From positions 1-64,000 of the forward strand of contig NZ_WRPO01000008.1 of the NCBI RefSeq assembly GCF_009746585.1: 64,000 nucleotides of DNA, in the 5' to 3' direction. A model generated the notes under the pieces. That model searched no databases. It saw nothing but the letters and a program-made list of their open reading frames with translations, and was not told the origin of the DNA. Shown here piece after piece: positions 34,366-43,435 of the stretch (position 1 is its first letter; each line of letters begins with the position of its first letter). The position numbers were made by a program, and so were the translations under genes. The DNA comes from Novosphingobium aquimarinum. GTDB lineage: Bacteria; Pseudomonadota; Alphaproteobacteria; Sphingomonadales; Sphingomonadaceae.

Positions 34366-35223
34366 CTATTCTGGAAGGCGGAACTTTTCGGTGATGGCCT
34401 TGGCACCATCCTTGAAGGCGCCTTCCGCGACGGGTTCAGGCTTGGGCTGCTTGGCCGTGGCAGCGGCAATCAACGCGCTCTGCTCGGTTTCGGACATGCG
34501 TTCCCAGCCATTGCGCGAGAGACGTTCCAGCGGGCGGTAGCGCACCTTGTAGGCCATGCGCGCCGCGCCTTTGACCCAGTAGCCGAGGTAGACGAACGGC
34601 AGTCCGCTCTCGCTTGCGCGGCGGATGTGATCGAGAATGATGTAGTTGCCGAGCCCCGAACGCGTTTCGTGATGCGGATCGTAGAAGCTGTAGATCATCG
34701 ACAGCCCGTCACCCTGACGGTCGGTCAGGCAGGCGCCGACAAGCTTGCCCGGAGTCACGCCATCGGCCGAGGGTTCGCGATATTCGATGACGTAGCTGGT
34801 GACAGGCGTGTGCTCGACCATGTCGGCGAAATCGACTTCGTCCATGCTGGTCATGCCGCCGTCAGGATGGCGGATCGAAAGATAGCTTTGCAGCAGCTCG
34901 AACTGCTCATTGGTCGACCAGGGGCGGCAGATCGTCGCGATCAGGTCGGAATTGCGCTTGAGATTGCGCTTTTGCGCCGAGGACGGCGCGAAGTCATGAG
35001 CCGCGACGCGCACCGAGACACAGGCCGAACAATCGAGGCACGAGGGGCGATAGGCCACGGTCTGGCTGCGGCGAAAGCCGATCCGGCCCAGCGCATCGTT
35101 GAGCGAGTCCGCATGCGGCCCCTTCAACTCGGTGAAGACCTTGCGTTCGCTTTTACCAGGAAGATAAGGGCACGGGGCCGGACTGGTCACGAAAAAGCGT
35201 GGAAAGCGTACCGGTGCCGTCAC
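34366..35223 (-). CDS. bpt: Aspartate/glutamate leucyltransferase
   Basis: A 285-residue Bpt-type aminoacyl-tRNA-protein transferase that adds leucine to N-terminal Asp or Glu, marking proteins for ClpS/ClpAP degradation in the bacterial N-end rule. The N-terminal zinc/cysteine motif region [17 protein letters not shown] and the [13 protein letters not shown] cysteine cluster are conserved. So are the GNAT-like core [21 protein letters not shown] and [22 protein letters not shown]. Length is typical. It has about 170 bases of upstream non-coding DNA and is not obviously in an operon. Confidence 0.95.
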   Translation of the reverse strand: MTAPVRFPRFFVTSPAPCPYLPGKSERKVFTELKGPHADSLNDALGRIGFRRSQTVAYRPSCLDCSACVSVRVAAHDFAPSSAQKRNLKRNSDLIATICRPWSTNEQFELLQSYLSIRHPDGGMTSMDEVDFADMVEHTPVTSYVIEYREPSADGVTPGKLVGACLTDRQGDGLSMIYSFYDPHHETRSGLGNYIILDHIRRASESGLPFVYLGYWVKGAARMAYKVRYRPLERLSRNGWERMSETEQSALIAAATAKQPKPEPVAEGAFKDGAKAITEKFRLPE

Positions 35224-35391
35224 GAACGCGCCTCTTCCTTTTCTGCTTCAGGGATTGCCAATGGAACGAGACGATTATGCCCATCGAAGCGAGGCGTTGA
35301 AAGGACTTTAACCAAATTAAAAATCAGCCGGTTCGCAAAATTGCACGGAACGGCCCAGGCTGAGCGTCTCCTGTCCCGTCTTGGGGCGCAA

Positions 35392-36318
35392 TCAGCTGAG
35401 ATGCCTAACGGCCGCTCGCCGCAGGACACGGTCCTCGATCGAATAGTATAGCCAGATACACTCATTCTCGACGAGGCATGAGGCGGCAAAGGCGATATCG
35501 GTTCCCGACCGCTGCTGGGGCGGCGGGGGCACCAGCATCGGCTCCACCCCGCGATCGATCACGCGTTCGAAATTGGCATCGAACGCAATCCACCCGATCC
35601 GCCAGCGGGCATCGGCCGTGGCGCCGTTGTAGAACATGACCGGTCTCTCGGGATCGTCGGACACGATGGGGCCGGTCGACAAGTGAAAAGCGTCCCACGA
35701 GGCGGGCCGGACGGTGAACGGATCCGCGACCGGGTGCCACGGGCCCTCGATGCTGTCCGCCACCGCCAGTCCGATCCGCGAGGCATCGTCCTTCGCGTAT
35801 TCGTAGAAGAGACGCCAGCGACCGTCCGCGCCGCGTGCGAGCGTCGCTTCCTTGATATTGCCCTCCCCCTCCGGCGCCTTGAGCACGACCGCGCTTTTGG
35901 TCAGCTGCTGCAGCGAAGGGCCTTGCGCCAGCCGCAGCGATCCCTGCGCGCGGTTGCCGTCGACCCCGGTGTAGAAGACATAGACCGTGCCATCGGGCGC
36001 GGTCACGACCGTCGGGTCTTCGACACCGCCGGCATCGAAGAAGTCGGGACCCGGCGTGATCGCGGGGTCCGGGTCCATGGTGAAGTTCACGCCGTCGCTG
36101 GACCTGCCCGCATAGATCACGCCGGTCGGATCCTGGGACCCGAGCGGATTGCGCAGCACGCGCACCAGCATCCGCAGCGTGTCGCCTTCGCGCCAGACGT
36201 AGGGGCTCATCAGGTCGTGGCCGGAAAAGAGCCCATCGTCGCGCGAGACGTCGAGCACCACATCCTGCAGTTCCTCCACCACATAAGCGATGGATCGGCT
36301 CGCCACGGCGTCAGGCAC
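35392..36318 (-). CDS. GH130-like glycosidase (second copy in window)
   Basis: A 308-residue five-bladed beta-propeller protein of the GH130/GH43-like group. Supporting segments are SGHDLMSPYVWREGDTLRML, the acid motif GGVEDPTVV, DGTVYVFYTGVDG, GNIKEATLARGADGRWRLFYEY and PVMFYNGATADARWRIGW. It is shorter than the GH130 gene at 14344 and only distantly similar. The start overlaps the preceding SDR stop by eight bases, implying coupling. GH130 enzymes act on beta-mannosides; the substrate here is unknown. The SDR partner suggests that the released sugar, or its acid, is then oxidised. Confidence 0.82.
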   Translation of the reverse strand: MPDAVASRSIAYVVEELQDVVLDVSRDDGLFSGHDLMSPYVWREGDTLRMLVRVLRNPLGSQDPTGVIYAGRSSDGVNFTMDPDPAITPGPDFFDAGGVEDPTVVTAPDGTVYVFYTGVDGNRAQGSLRLAQGPSLQQLTKSAVVLKAPEGEGNIKEATLARGADGRWRLFYEYAKDDASRIGLAVADSIEGPWHPVADPFTVRPASWDAFHLSTGPIVSDDPERPVMFYNGATADARWRIGWIAFDANFERVIDRGVEPMLVPPPPQQRSGTDIAFAASCLVENECIWLYYSIEDRVLRRAAVRHLS

Positions 36319-37084
36319 CCTGCGCCACGGTGAGCGACAAGGCGCCGTCGATCGTGACAGTGGTTCCGGTGATATAAGCGGCTTGCTGCGAAAGCAGGAA
36401 CAGCACGAGCGTCGCGACTTCCTCGGGCGTACCTGCGCGACGCCAGGGAATGGCCGCTTCCTTGCGGCGCCGTTCGTCGGGATTGTCGAGCGCGGACTGG
36501 TTCATCGGCGTCAGGATCATGCCGGGCGCCACGCCGTTCACCGCAATCTGCCGCGGCGCCAGTTCGAGCGCGAGCGTTGCGGTGAGCTGCGAGAGGCCGC
36601 CCTTGGCGCTGTCGTAATCGACCGCGCCCGGCCGCGGCGCCTTCTCGTGGATCGAGGAGATGTTGACGATGCGCGCGCCGGCACCATCCTCGGGCAATGC
36701 GCGCACCAGGCGCCGGCACGTGAGGAACGGGCCATAAAGGTCGGTCCGCAGCACGGCATCGAACTTGGCAAGCGGCATGTCCTGAAGCAGCGTGCCGCTC
36801 ATGTTGAGGCCCGCCGAATTGACCAGCAGGGTGACGCGTCCGAATCTGGCCTCGGCCGCATCGAAGAGCGCGTCGACATCGCTTTCCCTGCCGACATCGG
36901 TCTGCAGCGCGAGGGCCTTGCCGCCCCCCGCCTCGATCGCGGCGACGACGGCGTCGCCCGCCGCAGCCTGCGAATAGGAGGTCAGAGCGACGTTCGCGCC
37001 CGCCTTGCCGAGCGCCAGCGCGCAAGCTTTGCCGATGCCCGAGGCGCCGCCGGTGACGACGGCTGTAAGTCCAGAAAAATCCAT
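36311..37084 (-). CDS. Short-chain dehydrogenase/reductase
   Basis: A 257-residue classical SDR. The cofactor motif TGGASGIG lies at 12-19, NSAG at about 93, the catalytic Ser in NISSIHE, and the Tyr-Lys pair in YDSAKGG. The C-terminal GMILTPMN and YITGTTVTIDGA are normal. The ATG at 37084 starts two residues before the first beta strand; an upstream ATG at 37120 is less likely. It resembles glucose/sugar dehydrogenases of the SDR type, and its downstream GH130 partner supports a sugar substrate. Cofactor preference cannot be settled from the sequence. Confidence 0.9.
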   Translation of the reverse strand: MDFSGLTAVVTGGASGIGKACALALGKAGANVALTSYSQAAAGDAVVAAIEAGGGKALALQTDVGRESDVDALFDAAEARFGRVTLLVNSAGLNMSGTLLQDMPLAKFDAVLRTDLYGPFLTCRRLVRALPEDGAGARIVNISSIHEKAPRPGAVDYDSAKGGLSQLTATLALELAPRQIAVNGVAPGMILTPMNQSALDNPDERRRKEAAIPWRRAGTPEEVATLVLFLLSQQAAYITGTTVTIDGALSLTVAQGA

Positions 37085-37176
37085 GGATCCCAGAACGTCC
37101 GGCGCGGCCGCACGTTGCACGCGGCCTGCACGATTTGCGTTGCGCCCTGGTCAGCCGGGCGCGACGCCGTTTCGCC

Positions 37177-38430
37177 TTATCCGGCTTCGGCTTGCGTCAC
37201 CGTGTAGCCTTCGCGCCGCAGCGCCGCGATCAGCGCTTCGAGCTGCTCCCGATCGCGCGCTTCGCACTCGATTTCGGTCAGCAGGCCCTTCGCCGGAAGG
37301 TTGGTGAAGATGCGGTGGTGGAAGACCTCGATGATGTTCACGTTGTGCTCGTGGAACACCGCCGCGACCTTGTAGAGCGCGCCGGCGCGATCCTGCAGAC
37401 CGATCTTGAGCCGCGCAAGGCGCCCCTGACGAGCCAGGTCGCGCAGCAGCACGTTCGCCAGCAATCGCGTATCAATGTTACCCCCGCCGAGCGTGATGCC
37501 GACCTTGCGCCCGGCGAACATCGCGCGGTTCGCCCGGATCGCGGCAAGACCAGTCGCTCCGGCGCCCTCGACCACGGTCTTCTCGATCTGCAGCAGCAAG
37601 GCCAGGGCGCTCTCGATTTCGGGCTCGCTAACCAGCAGCATTTCGTCGAGCAAGCCGCGCAGCACGGCGGAAGTGAAATGCCCGGGCTGCACGACCGCGA
37701 TGCCTTCGGCCAGGCTATCCCCACCGACCGGAAGCTGCGTGCCTTTCAGCAAGTTGTGCATCGAGGGGTAGAGCTGCGCTTCCACGCCGATCAGGCGGAT
37801 GTCGGGCTTGATGTCACGCGCGATCGTGCCCATCCCCGTCGCCAGTCCGCCGCCGCCGATCGGCAGCACCAGCGTTTCCAGTTCGGGCACATCCTCGAGC
37901 ATTTCGAGCGCCACCGTGCCTTGTCCCGCAGCGATATTCGGATCGTCGAACGGGTGGACGAAGGTAAGATCGAGTTCCTTTTCCAGCGTGCGCGCATGCG
38001 CCGCTGCCTCGTCGAAATTTTCGCCCTCGAGCACGACGTTGCCGCCGACGCTCTCGGTCTGCATGATCTTCACCGTCGGCGTCGTGCGCGGCATGACGAT
38101 CGTCACCGGGATGCCGAGACGCCGGCCGTGATAGGACAGTCCCTGCGAATGGTTGCCGGCCGAAGCCGCGATCACGCCGCGCGCCTTTTTCTCCTCGGGC
38201 ATCAGCAGCAGCGCGTTGAGCGCGCCGCGTTCCTTGTAAGAAGCCGTGAACTGAAGGTTTTCGAACTTGAGCCAGACCTCGGCACCGGTGATCGCACTCA
38301 GCGTCTGCGAATACAGCGTCGGCGTGCGCACGACGAGCCCGCTAATTCGCGCCGCAGCATCCCGCACCATCTGGGCGGTGAACGCGGGCTTGGTGCCAGG
38401 CGCTTGCGGTGTGAGTATAGGCTGGTCCAT
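37177..38430 (-). CDS. ilvA: Threonine ammonia-lyase (biosynthetic/catabolic, ACT-containing)
   Basis: A 417-residue PLP enzyme converting threonine to 2-oxobutyrate and ammonia. The cofactor lysine is K66 in SYKERGA, the phosphate loop is GGGGLATG near 193, and SAGNHSQG is the asparagine loop. A single C-terminal ACT domain (about 340-417) with RAGALYKVAAVFHEHNVNIIEVFHHR suggests allosteric control, of the type seen in short IlvA/TdcB-like enzymes. No clear ribosome site precedes the ATG. It is divergent from the 38521 dehydrogenase with 90 bases between them. Confidence 0.94.
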   Translation of the reverse strand: MDQPILTPQAPGTKPAFTAQMVRDAAARISGLVVRTPTLYSQTLSAITGAEVWLKFENLQFTASYKERGALNALLLMPEEKKARGVIAASAGNHSQGLSYHGRRLGIPVTIVMPRTTPTVKIMQTESVGGNVVLEGENFDEAAAHARTLEKELDLTFVHPFDDPNIAAGQGTVALEMLEDVPELETLVLPIGGGGLATGMGTIARDIKPDIRLIGVEAQLYPSMHNLLKGTQLPVGGDSLAEGIAVVQPGHFTSAVLRGLLDEMLLVSEPEIESALALLLQIEKTVVEGAGATGLAAIRANRAMFAGRKVGITLGGGNIDTRLLANVLLRDLARQGRLARLKIGLQDRAGALYKVAAVFHEHNVNIIEVFHHRIFTNLPAKGLLTEIECEARDREQLEALIAALRREGYTVTQAEAG

Positions 38431-38520
38431 GGAGGTGAGCGCCTAAAGGAAAGCGCACAGGATGAAAAGTGCAGCGGCGCCCTGTATGCAGGTGCGCAGA
38501 ATCGGGTAGAGGCTTGCCGG

Positions 38521-39417
38521 ATGAGCGAACGACGCAAGGTATCCTTCATCGGGCTCGGCGTGATGGGCAGCGAGATTGCCCGCCACATCGGCCAGGCCGG
38601 CCATGAGCTGGTGATCTACAACCGCTCGCCGGATCGCGCCGAGGCGTGGACGGCGGCCAACCCCGGTCTCGCCGCGTCGGTCGCGCCGACGCCTGCCGAT
38701 GCTGCCGAGAACGCCGAATTCGTCTTCACCTGCGTCGGCAACGACGATGATCTGGCCGACGTCGTCCTCGGTCCCACCGGCGTGTTCCGCACGATGAAGC
38801 CGGGCGGAGTGTTCGTCGATCACACCACCGTTTCGGCGCGGATCGCGCGCCAGATCACCGTGGAAGCGCGCGATCTCAAGATCCAGTGCGTCGATGCGCC
38901 GATGACGGGATCGCAGATCGGTGCGCAGAACGGCACGCTCACGCTGATGTGCGGCGGTCGCGCCAAGGCGATCGAAGCGGCGCGTCCGGTGATGGAGGCC
39001 TACTCGCGCAAGATCGTCCATGTCGGCAAATCGGGCTCGGGGCAGATGGCGAAGATGGCCTGCCAGATCTGCATCGCCGGCAACGTCGCCGCGCTGGCCG
39101 AGGCAGTGCGTTTCGCACAGGCCGAGCGGCTCGACATGAATGCGGTCTACGAGGCGATCTCGGGCGGTGCGGCGCAGTCGTGGCAGATGGACAATCGCTG
39201 GACCTCGATGGACGAGGACCGCTTCGACTTCGGCTTCGCGGTCGACTGGATGCGCAAGGACCTTGGCCTCGCGCTCGACGAAGGGCGCAGCCACGGCCTG
39301 TCGCTGCCGGTCGCGGCACTGATCGACCAATTCTTCGCCGAGATTCAGCACATGGGCGGCGGCCGCCTCGATACGAGCGCGATCATCAAGCGCTTGCCCA
39401 AGAAGGGATCGCAGTGA
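38521..39417 (+). CDS. NAD-dependent beta-hydroxyacid dehydrogenase
   Basis: A 298-residue member of the 3-hydroxyisobutyrate/tartronate-semialdehyde dehydrogenase family. The Rossmann motif FIGLGVMGSEIARHI is at 9-23, the substrate loop DAPMTGSQIGAQNGTLTLMCGG in the middle, and the catalytic lysine in GSGQMAKMACQ, with the Asn of the usual K-x3-N replaced. The C-terminal all-helical domain ends DFGFAVDWMRKDLGLAL. Substrate cannot be told from sequence. The next gene's GTG overlaps its stop (GTGA). Confidence 0.9.
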   Translation: MSERRKVSFIGLGVMGSEIARHIGQAGHELVIYNRSPDRAEAWTAANPGLAASVAPTPADAAENAEFVFTCVGNDDDLADVVLGPTGVFRTMKPGGVFVDHTTVSARIARQITVEARDLKIQCVDAPMTGSQIGAQNGTLTLMCGGRAKAIEAARPVMEAYSRKIVHVGKSGSGQMAKMACQICIAGNVAALAEAVRFAQAERLDMNAVYEAISGGAAQSWQMDNRWTSMDEDRFDFGFAVDWMRKDLGLALDEGRSHGLSLPVAALIDQFFAEIQHMGGGRLDTSAIIKRLPKKGSQ

Positions 39418-41150
39418 AATACAGACATGCGCTGGCCCCGGCACTAGCGATTGCCGCGGGTCTCGTCTTCGTCGCCCAGCCCGCCGAGGCGCGCAAGAAA
39501 AAGGACCTGCCGCCGCCCACGGGCACGCTGATCGAGAACGTCTCGGGCCTTACGCCTGACGGCAAGGGCGGCGTCGAGCGCTTCGAGGCGCTGCTGATCG
39601 GCGAGGACGGCCGCATTGCCGACGTCTACGCCGCAAACGACAAGCGGCCCGAGCGCGTGGCCTACAAACTCGACGGCGCAGGCCGCGTCATGGTCCCCGG
39701 CATGATCGATGCGCATGGGCACGTGATGGCGACCGGCTTTGCCAGGATGACGCTCGATCTGTCGATGACGACGTCGCTCGACGAGGCGCTCGCGCGCATC
39801 GCGGCCTATGCCGCCGCCAATCCCGAGTTACCTTGGATCCTTGGCTCCGGATGGAACCAGGTCACTTGGGGGATGGACCGCTTTCCTACTGCCGCCGAAC
39901 TCGACACCGCAACCGGTGGCCGCCCCGCGTTCCTTGAGCGGGTCGACGGCCATGGCGGCTGGGCCAACACCGCAGCGCTCGCAGCCGCCGGCATCACGGC
40001 GGCGACCAGGGACCCGGCGGGAGGGCAGATCATCCGCTTGCCCGGATCGCAGGACCCCGCGGGCATGCTGGTGGACAACGCCAAGGCACTGATCGAAGCC
40101 AAGCTCCCGGCGCCCCGTCCCTCCGACCGCGACACCGCTTTCGCCAAGGCGCAGCTCGTGTTCCTGGAGAACGGCGTCACCGCGGTCGCCGACATGGGCA
40201 CGACCATCGAAGACTGGCAGACCTTTCGCCGGGCGGGCGACCTCGGCAATTTGCGGATGCGCATTGCGTCCTATGCGGGCGGGGTCGACGACATGGTCCT
40301 GATCGCCGGTCCGGGACCCACACCGTGGCTCTACGATGGCCGGCTGAAGCTGGCGGGCGTAAAGCTATGGCTCGACGGTGCGCTGGGATCGCGCGGCGCA
40401 TGGCTCAAGCAGCCCTATGCGGATGCGCCGGGCAGCACCGGCCTGCCGATGATGACCGAAACGCAGCTCGGCAACCTGATGAGCCGCGCCGCGATCGACA
40501 AGTTCCAGGTCGCGGTCCACGCGATCGGCGACAAAGCGAATTCGACCGTCCTGTCGGCGATCGACGAGCTGTCGAACACCTACAAGGGCGATCGGCGCTG
40601 GCGCATCGAACACGCCCAGATCGTCGCCCCCGCCGATATCGCGCGCTTCGGCGAGCATGGCGTGATCGCCTCGATGCAGCCTCAGCATGAAGCTTCGGAC
40701 CGGATCATGGCCGAACAGCGCCTGGGGCCGAACCGGCTGACGGGCGCCTATGCCTGGAAGTCCCTGCAGAACGCGGGGGCGACGCTGGCGTTCGGCTCGG
40801 ACGTGCCGGTCGAACCGGCCAAGCCATTCCTCGGCTTGGCGGTCGCGACATCGCGGCAAGGCGTGGACGATCAACCGCCGGGTGGCTGGCAGCCGCAGGA
40901 GCGGTTGACCTTCGCCGAGGCGTTCTCCGCCTATACCAGCGGCGCGGCCTACGCGATGTTCGCCGAGGACCAGCTGGGCCGGCTCGCCAAGGGCCTGCGG
41001 GCCGACTTTTTGTTCATCGATCGCGATCCGACGACCGCAAGCCCCGCACAGCTGCGCGAGACGAAAGTGACGGAGACCTGGATCAACGGGGTGCGGGCTT
41101 GGAAGGCTGATGGCAGCACCGCGCCGACGGGCGCACCCGCCAGCCGCTGA
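39414..41150 (+). CDS. Exported amidohydrolase (YtcJ-like)
   Basis: A 578-residue metal-dependent amidohydrolase of the amidohydrolase_3 group, with a signal peptide of about 25 residues (APALAIAAGLVFVAQPAEA). The metal site starts with MIDAHGHV (two His); VGDK-like HAIGDKAN, RIEHAQIV and GSDVPVEP carry the remaining ligands. The PGMIDAHGH sequence and overall length are typical. Start is GTG at 39414, overlapping the dehydrogenase stop, with GAAGGGA upstream. Substrate is unknown; it is likely periplasmic. Confidence 0.9.
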   Translation: MKYRHALAPALAIAAGLVFVAQPAEARKKKDLPPPTGTLIENVSGLTPDGKGGVERFEALLIGEDGRIADVYAANDKRPERVAYKLDGAGRVMVPGMIDAHGHVMATGFARMTLDLSMTTSLDEALARIAAYAAANPELPWILGSGWNQVTWGMDRFPTAAELDTATGGRPAFLERVDGHGGWANTAALAAAGITAATRDPAGGQIIRLPGSQDPAGMLVDNAKALIEAKLPAPRPSDRDTAFAKAQLVFLENGVTAVADMGTTIEDWQTFRRAGDLGNLRMRIASYAGGVDDMVLIAGPGPTPWLYDGRLKLAGVKLWLDGALGSRGAWLKQPYADAPGSTGLPMMTETQLGNLMSRAAIDKFQVAVHAIGDKANSTVLSAIDELSNTYKGDRRWRIEHAQIVAPADIARFGEHGVIASMQPQHEASDRIMAEQRLGPNRLTGAYAWKSLQNAGATLAFGSDVPVEPAKPFLGLAVATSRQGVDDQPPGGWQPQERLTFAEAFSAYTSGAAYAMFAEDQLGRLAKGLRADFLFIDRDPTTASPAQLRETKVTETWINGVRAWKADGSTAPTGAPASR

Positions 41151-41157
41151 CGCCGCT

Positions 41158-41961
41158 CTATTCGGCCGCGGCGGCCTCAGCAGCTTCGGCTGCGGCCTTT
41201 TCGCGCGCTTCGCGCCGCTCGGTGAACCACATCAGTCCCAGCGAGCCTTCGAACAGGAGGAGCAGCGGCGCGGCCAGCATGATCTGCGAGACGACGTCCG
41301 GCGGAGTGATGATCGCGGCGACCGCGAAAATCCCGACGACGACGTAGCGCCGCGCCGCCACCAACTGCGTGCGCTGGACGATACCTGCGCGGTTGAGCAG
41401 CAGCAGCAGCACCGGCAGCAGAAAGCTGACTCCGAAGGCCAGAATGAACTGCATCACCAGCGACAGGTAATCGCCCGTCGACGGCAAGGCTTCGAGCTGC
41501 ATTCCTCCGGCCGTGCCCTCGAAGCCGAGGAACCAGCGGAACGCAGTCGGCATCACCACGAAGTAAGCCAGGCTGGCGCCCATGATGAACAGCACCGGTG
41601 TCGCGATCAGGAACGGCAGAAACGCCTTCTTTTCCTTCGCGTAGAGCCCGGGGGCGATGAAGGCCCATAGCTGATTGGCAATGATCGGGAACGCGATCAT
41701 GAACGCGGCGAACAGCGCCACCTTCACGTTGACGAAGAACTGCTCGTAAAGCTTGGTGAAAACCAGCCGCCCCTGCCCCGGCGGGAACGCCTCGGTCAGC
41801 GGGCGCACAAGCAGGCCGAAGATGTCGTCCGCGAAATAGAGGCAGACCGCGAAGGCGAGACCAAGCGCGAGCACGCACCGCAGCAGCCGGTTGCGCAGCT
41901 CGATCAAGTGATCGAGCAGCGGTGCCTGGCTATCGTCGATGTCGCTGATGCGGAACGCCAT
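41158..41961 (-). CDS. tatC: Sec-independent protein translocase TatC
   Basis: A 267-residue six-helix core of the twin-arginine translocase that recognises RR signal peptides with TatB. The N-terminus APLLDHLIELRNRLLR, the first periplasmic loop with FTKLYEQFFVNVKVALFAAF, and YAKEKKAFLPFL are diagnostic. The C-terminus is Ala/Glu-rich. The upstream open frame is tatB antisense drift, so I use the ATG at 41961. It ends the tatABC operon and converges on the amidohydrolase with seven bases between them. Confidence 0.97.
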   Translation of the reverse strand: MAFRISDIDDSQAPLLDHLIELRNRLLRCVLALGLAFAVCLYFADDIFGLLVRPLTEAFPPGQGRLVFTKLYEQFFVNVKVALFAAFMIAFPIIANQLWAFIAPGLYAKEKKAFLPFLIATPVLFIMGASLAYFVVMPTAFRWFLGFEGTAGGMQLEALPSTGDYLSLVMQFILAFGVSFLLPVLLLLLNRAGIVQRTQLVAARRYVVVGIFAVAAIITPPDVVSQIMLAAPLLLLFEGSLGLMWFTERREAREKAAAEAAEAAAAE

Positions 41962-41968
41962 GGCCGGT

Positions 41969-42439
41969 CTATCGCGAAAGCGGAAGCTGCGGTTCGACTT
42001 CGGACTCGGATTCGGCCGGCGCGTCCGGGAGCGCTCCGTAGCCCAGCGGACCGGGATCGGCCACGGCGGGAGCGGCGGTCTTTTCCGCGCTTTCGGCCGC
42101 GGGAGAGTCGGAAGCCGAGGATTTGTCGGGAAGCGACGCTTCCACCGGCAGCGCGGCACCTTCCGCAGACGCGATCGGCTGCATTTCCTCGCTGTCAGGC
42201 AGCGTGGGATGCGCCTTCATGATCGCTTCGTTCTGGGCACGCCACTTCTTCTCCATGTCCTCCATCTCGGCTTCGCGCACCATGGCGTCGATGCCGGCGC
42301 GAAAGTGCCCGGAGATCTTGCGCATCTTGCCGATCCAGCGGCCTGCCGTGCGCATGGCCAGCGGCAGGTCCTTGGGACCGATCACCACCACCGCCACGAT
42401 CACGATCAGCAGCAGTTCCGTCGCGCCGATGTCGAACAT
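41969..42439 (-). CDS. tatB: Sec-independent protein translocase TatB
   Basis: A 156-residue protein with one N-terminal helix (ATELLLIVIVAVVVIGPKDLP), the Glu at position 8 and the GP hinge characteristic of TatB, then an amphipathic helix with RTAGRWIGKMRKI. The rest is a long, poorly conserved Ala/Pro/Glu-rich tail. It forms the receptor complex with TatC. It sits between tatA and tatC with short gaps. Confidence 0.95.
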   Translation of the reverse strand: MFDIGATELLLIVIVAVVVIGPKDLPLAMRTAGRWIGKMRKISGHFRAGIDAMVREAEMEDMEKKWRAQNEAIMKAHPTLPDSEEMQPIASAEGAALPVEASLPDKSSASDSPAAESAEKTAAPAVADPGPLGYGALPDAPAESESEVEPQLPLSR

Positions 42440-42472
42440 GAAAAGGCCCCGCCCTTCCTAAGGCTGCGGCGC

Positions 42473-42700
42473 TCAGTTCGAGCTGGTCGTGCTCTTGGTC
42501 TCGCTGACGGGCTGCGGATCGACCGTCTGCTGCGGGATCTGAGCCTGCGTGGTGGAGGATTTTTCTTCCTCGGTCATGCCCTGCTTGAAGCTTTTGATGC
42601 CCTTGCCGAAATCGCCCATCATCTCGGAAATCCGACCGCGCCCGAAAAGCACGAGAATCACTAGGGCGACGATCAGCAGCTGCCAAGGTCCGATATTCAT
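42473..42700 (-). CDS. tatA: Sec-independent protein translocase TatA
   Basis: A 75-residue protein with an N-terminal helix ([20 protein letters not shown]), the FGRGRISE hinge and amphipathic helix [16 protein letters not shown], and a polar tail. This is the pore-forming/oligomerising Tat subunit. The FGRG form in place of FGTK is common in alphaproteobacteria. It follows scpB by 66 bases and is the first gene of tatABC. Confidence 0.96.
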   Translation of the reverse strand: MNIGPWQLLIVALVILVLFGRGRISEMMGDFGKGIKSFKQGMTEEEKSSTTQAQIPQQTVDPQPVSETKSTTSSN

Positions 42701-42766
42701 TGCAAAAAGCCTTTTTCCGATAGCTTCGGTGCGCGCGATATAAGCGATCCAGGTGTCAGTTGCGAG

Positions 42767-43435
42767 TCACTCGATTTGCCGGTCCTCTGACTCGGCACCC
42801 TCGCCCTCGCCCTCGCCCTCGCCTTCGACTTCGTCTCCGGCTTCGGCATCCTTCGCCATTGCCGCCTCGAGCATGTCGTCGTCGACCGGATCGAGCAAGC
42901 CGGCGGCCCGCAACTCGTCGATGCCGGGAAGGTCCTTCAGCGTGGCAAGGCCGAAATGCGCCAGGAAATCGGGAGTGGTCGCGTAGATGACCGGTCGACC
43001 GGGCACTTCGCGCCGCCCGGCAACGCGCACCCAGCCCGCTTCCATCAGTACGTCCAGCGTGCCTTTGGCAGTCTGCACGCCGCGGATCGCTTCAATCTCG
43101 GCGCGGCTGACGGGTTCGTGATAGGCGACGATCGCCAGCACTTCGGTGGCGGCGCGCGAGAGCCGGCGGACTTCTTCCTTCTCCCGCCGCAGCAAGTGGG
43201 CGAGATCCGGCGCGGTCTCGAAATGCCAGCGGCGGCCGCGCTCGACGAGGTGGATGCCGCGCTGCGCGTAATGCGCCTCCAGCGTCCGCAGCGCCGGGGT
43301 AACGCTGGCTTGGCCAAGGTGGGTCGAGATCTGATCGGCCGTCATCGGCGCTTCGGCGGCGAACAGCGTCGCTTCCACCGCGCGTACGAGATCGTCGAGT
43401 ATTTCAGTGGCCTCGGCTGTGGCGTCCTCGCTCAC
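42767..43435 (-). CDS. scpB: Segregation and condensation protein B
   Basis: A 222-residue kleisin-associated winged-helix protein that with ScpA binds SMC to compact the chromosome. The start is a GTG overlapping the scpA stop (GTGA). Matching segments are AVEATLFAAEAPMTADQIS, LRREKEEVRRLSRAATEVLAIVAYHEPVSRAEIE, and the signature RGVQTAKGTLDVLMEAGWV. The acidic Glu-Gly repeat tail (about 198-215) is an unusual feature, encoded by tandem CCCTCG hexamers on the plus strand. Confidence 0.94.
   Translation of the reverse strand: MSEDATAEATEILDDLVRAVEATLFAAEAPMTADQISTHLGQASVTPALRTLEAHYAQRGIHLVERGRRWHFETAPDLAHLLRREKEEVRRLSRAATEVLAIVAYHEPVSRAEIEAIRGVQTAKGTLDVLMEAGWVRVAGRREVPGRPVIYATTPDFLAHFGLATLKDLPGIDELRAAGLLDPVDDDMLEAAMAKDAEAGDEVEGEGEGEGEGAESEDRQIE
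42798..42821 (+). repeat. Four tandem CCCTCG hexamers in scpB tail
   Basis: Four perfect copies code (on the minus strand) for alternating Glu-Gly near the ScpB C-terminus. Copy-number changes would keep the frame. Confidence 0.85.

Noticed and set aside
35220..35489. 89-codon minus-strand frame overlapping the bpt start (ATGA)
   Set aside because: Overlaps the C-terminus of the GH130-like gene in another frame, composition is random-looking, and no motif is present.
37135..38520. Long in-frame upstream extension of the 38521 dehydrogenase
   Set aside because: It is the antisense of ilvA. The Rossmann fold begins a few residues after the ATG at 38521.
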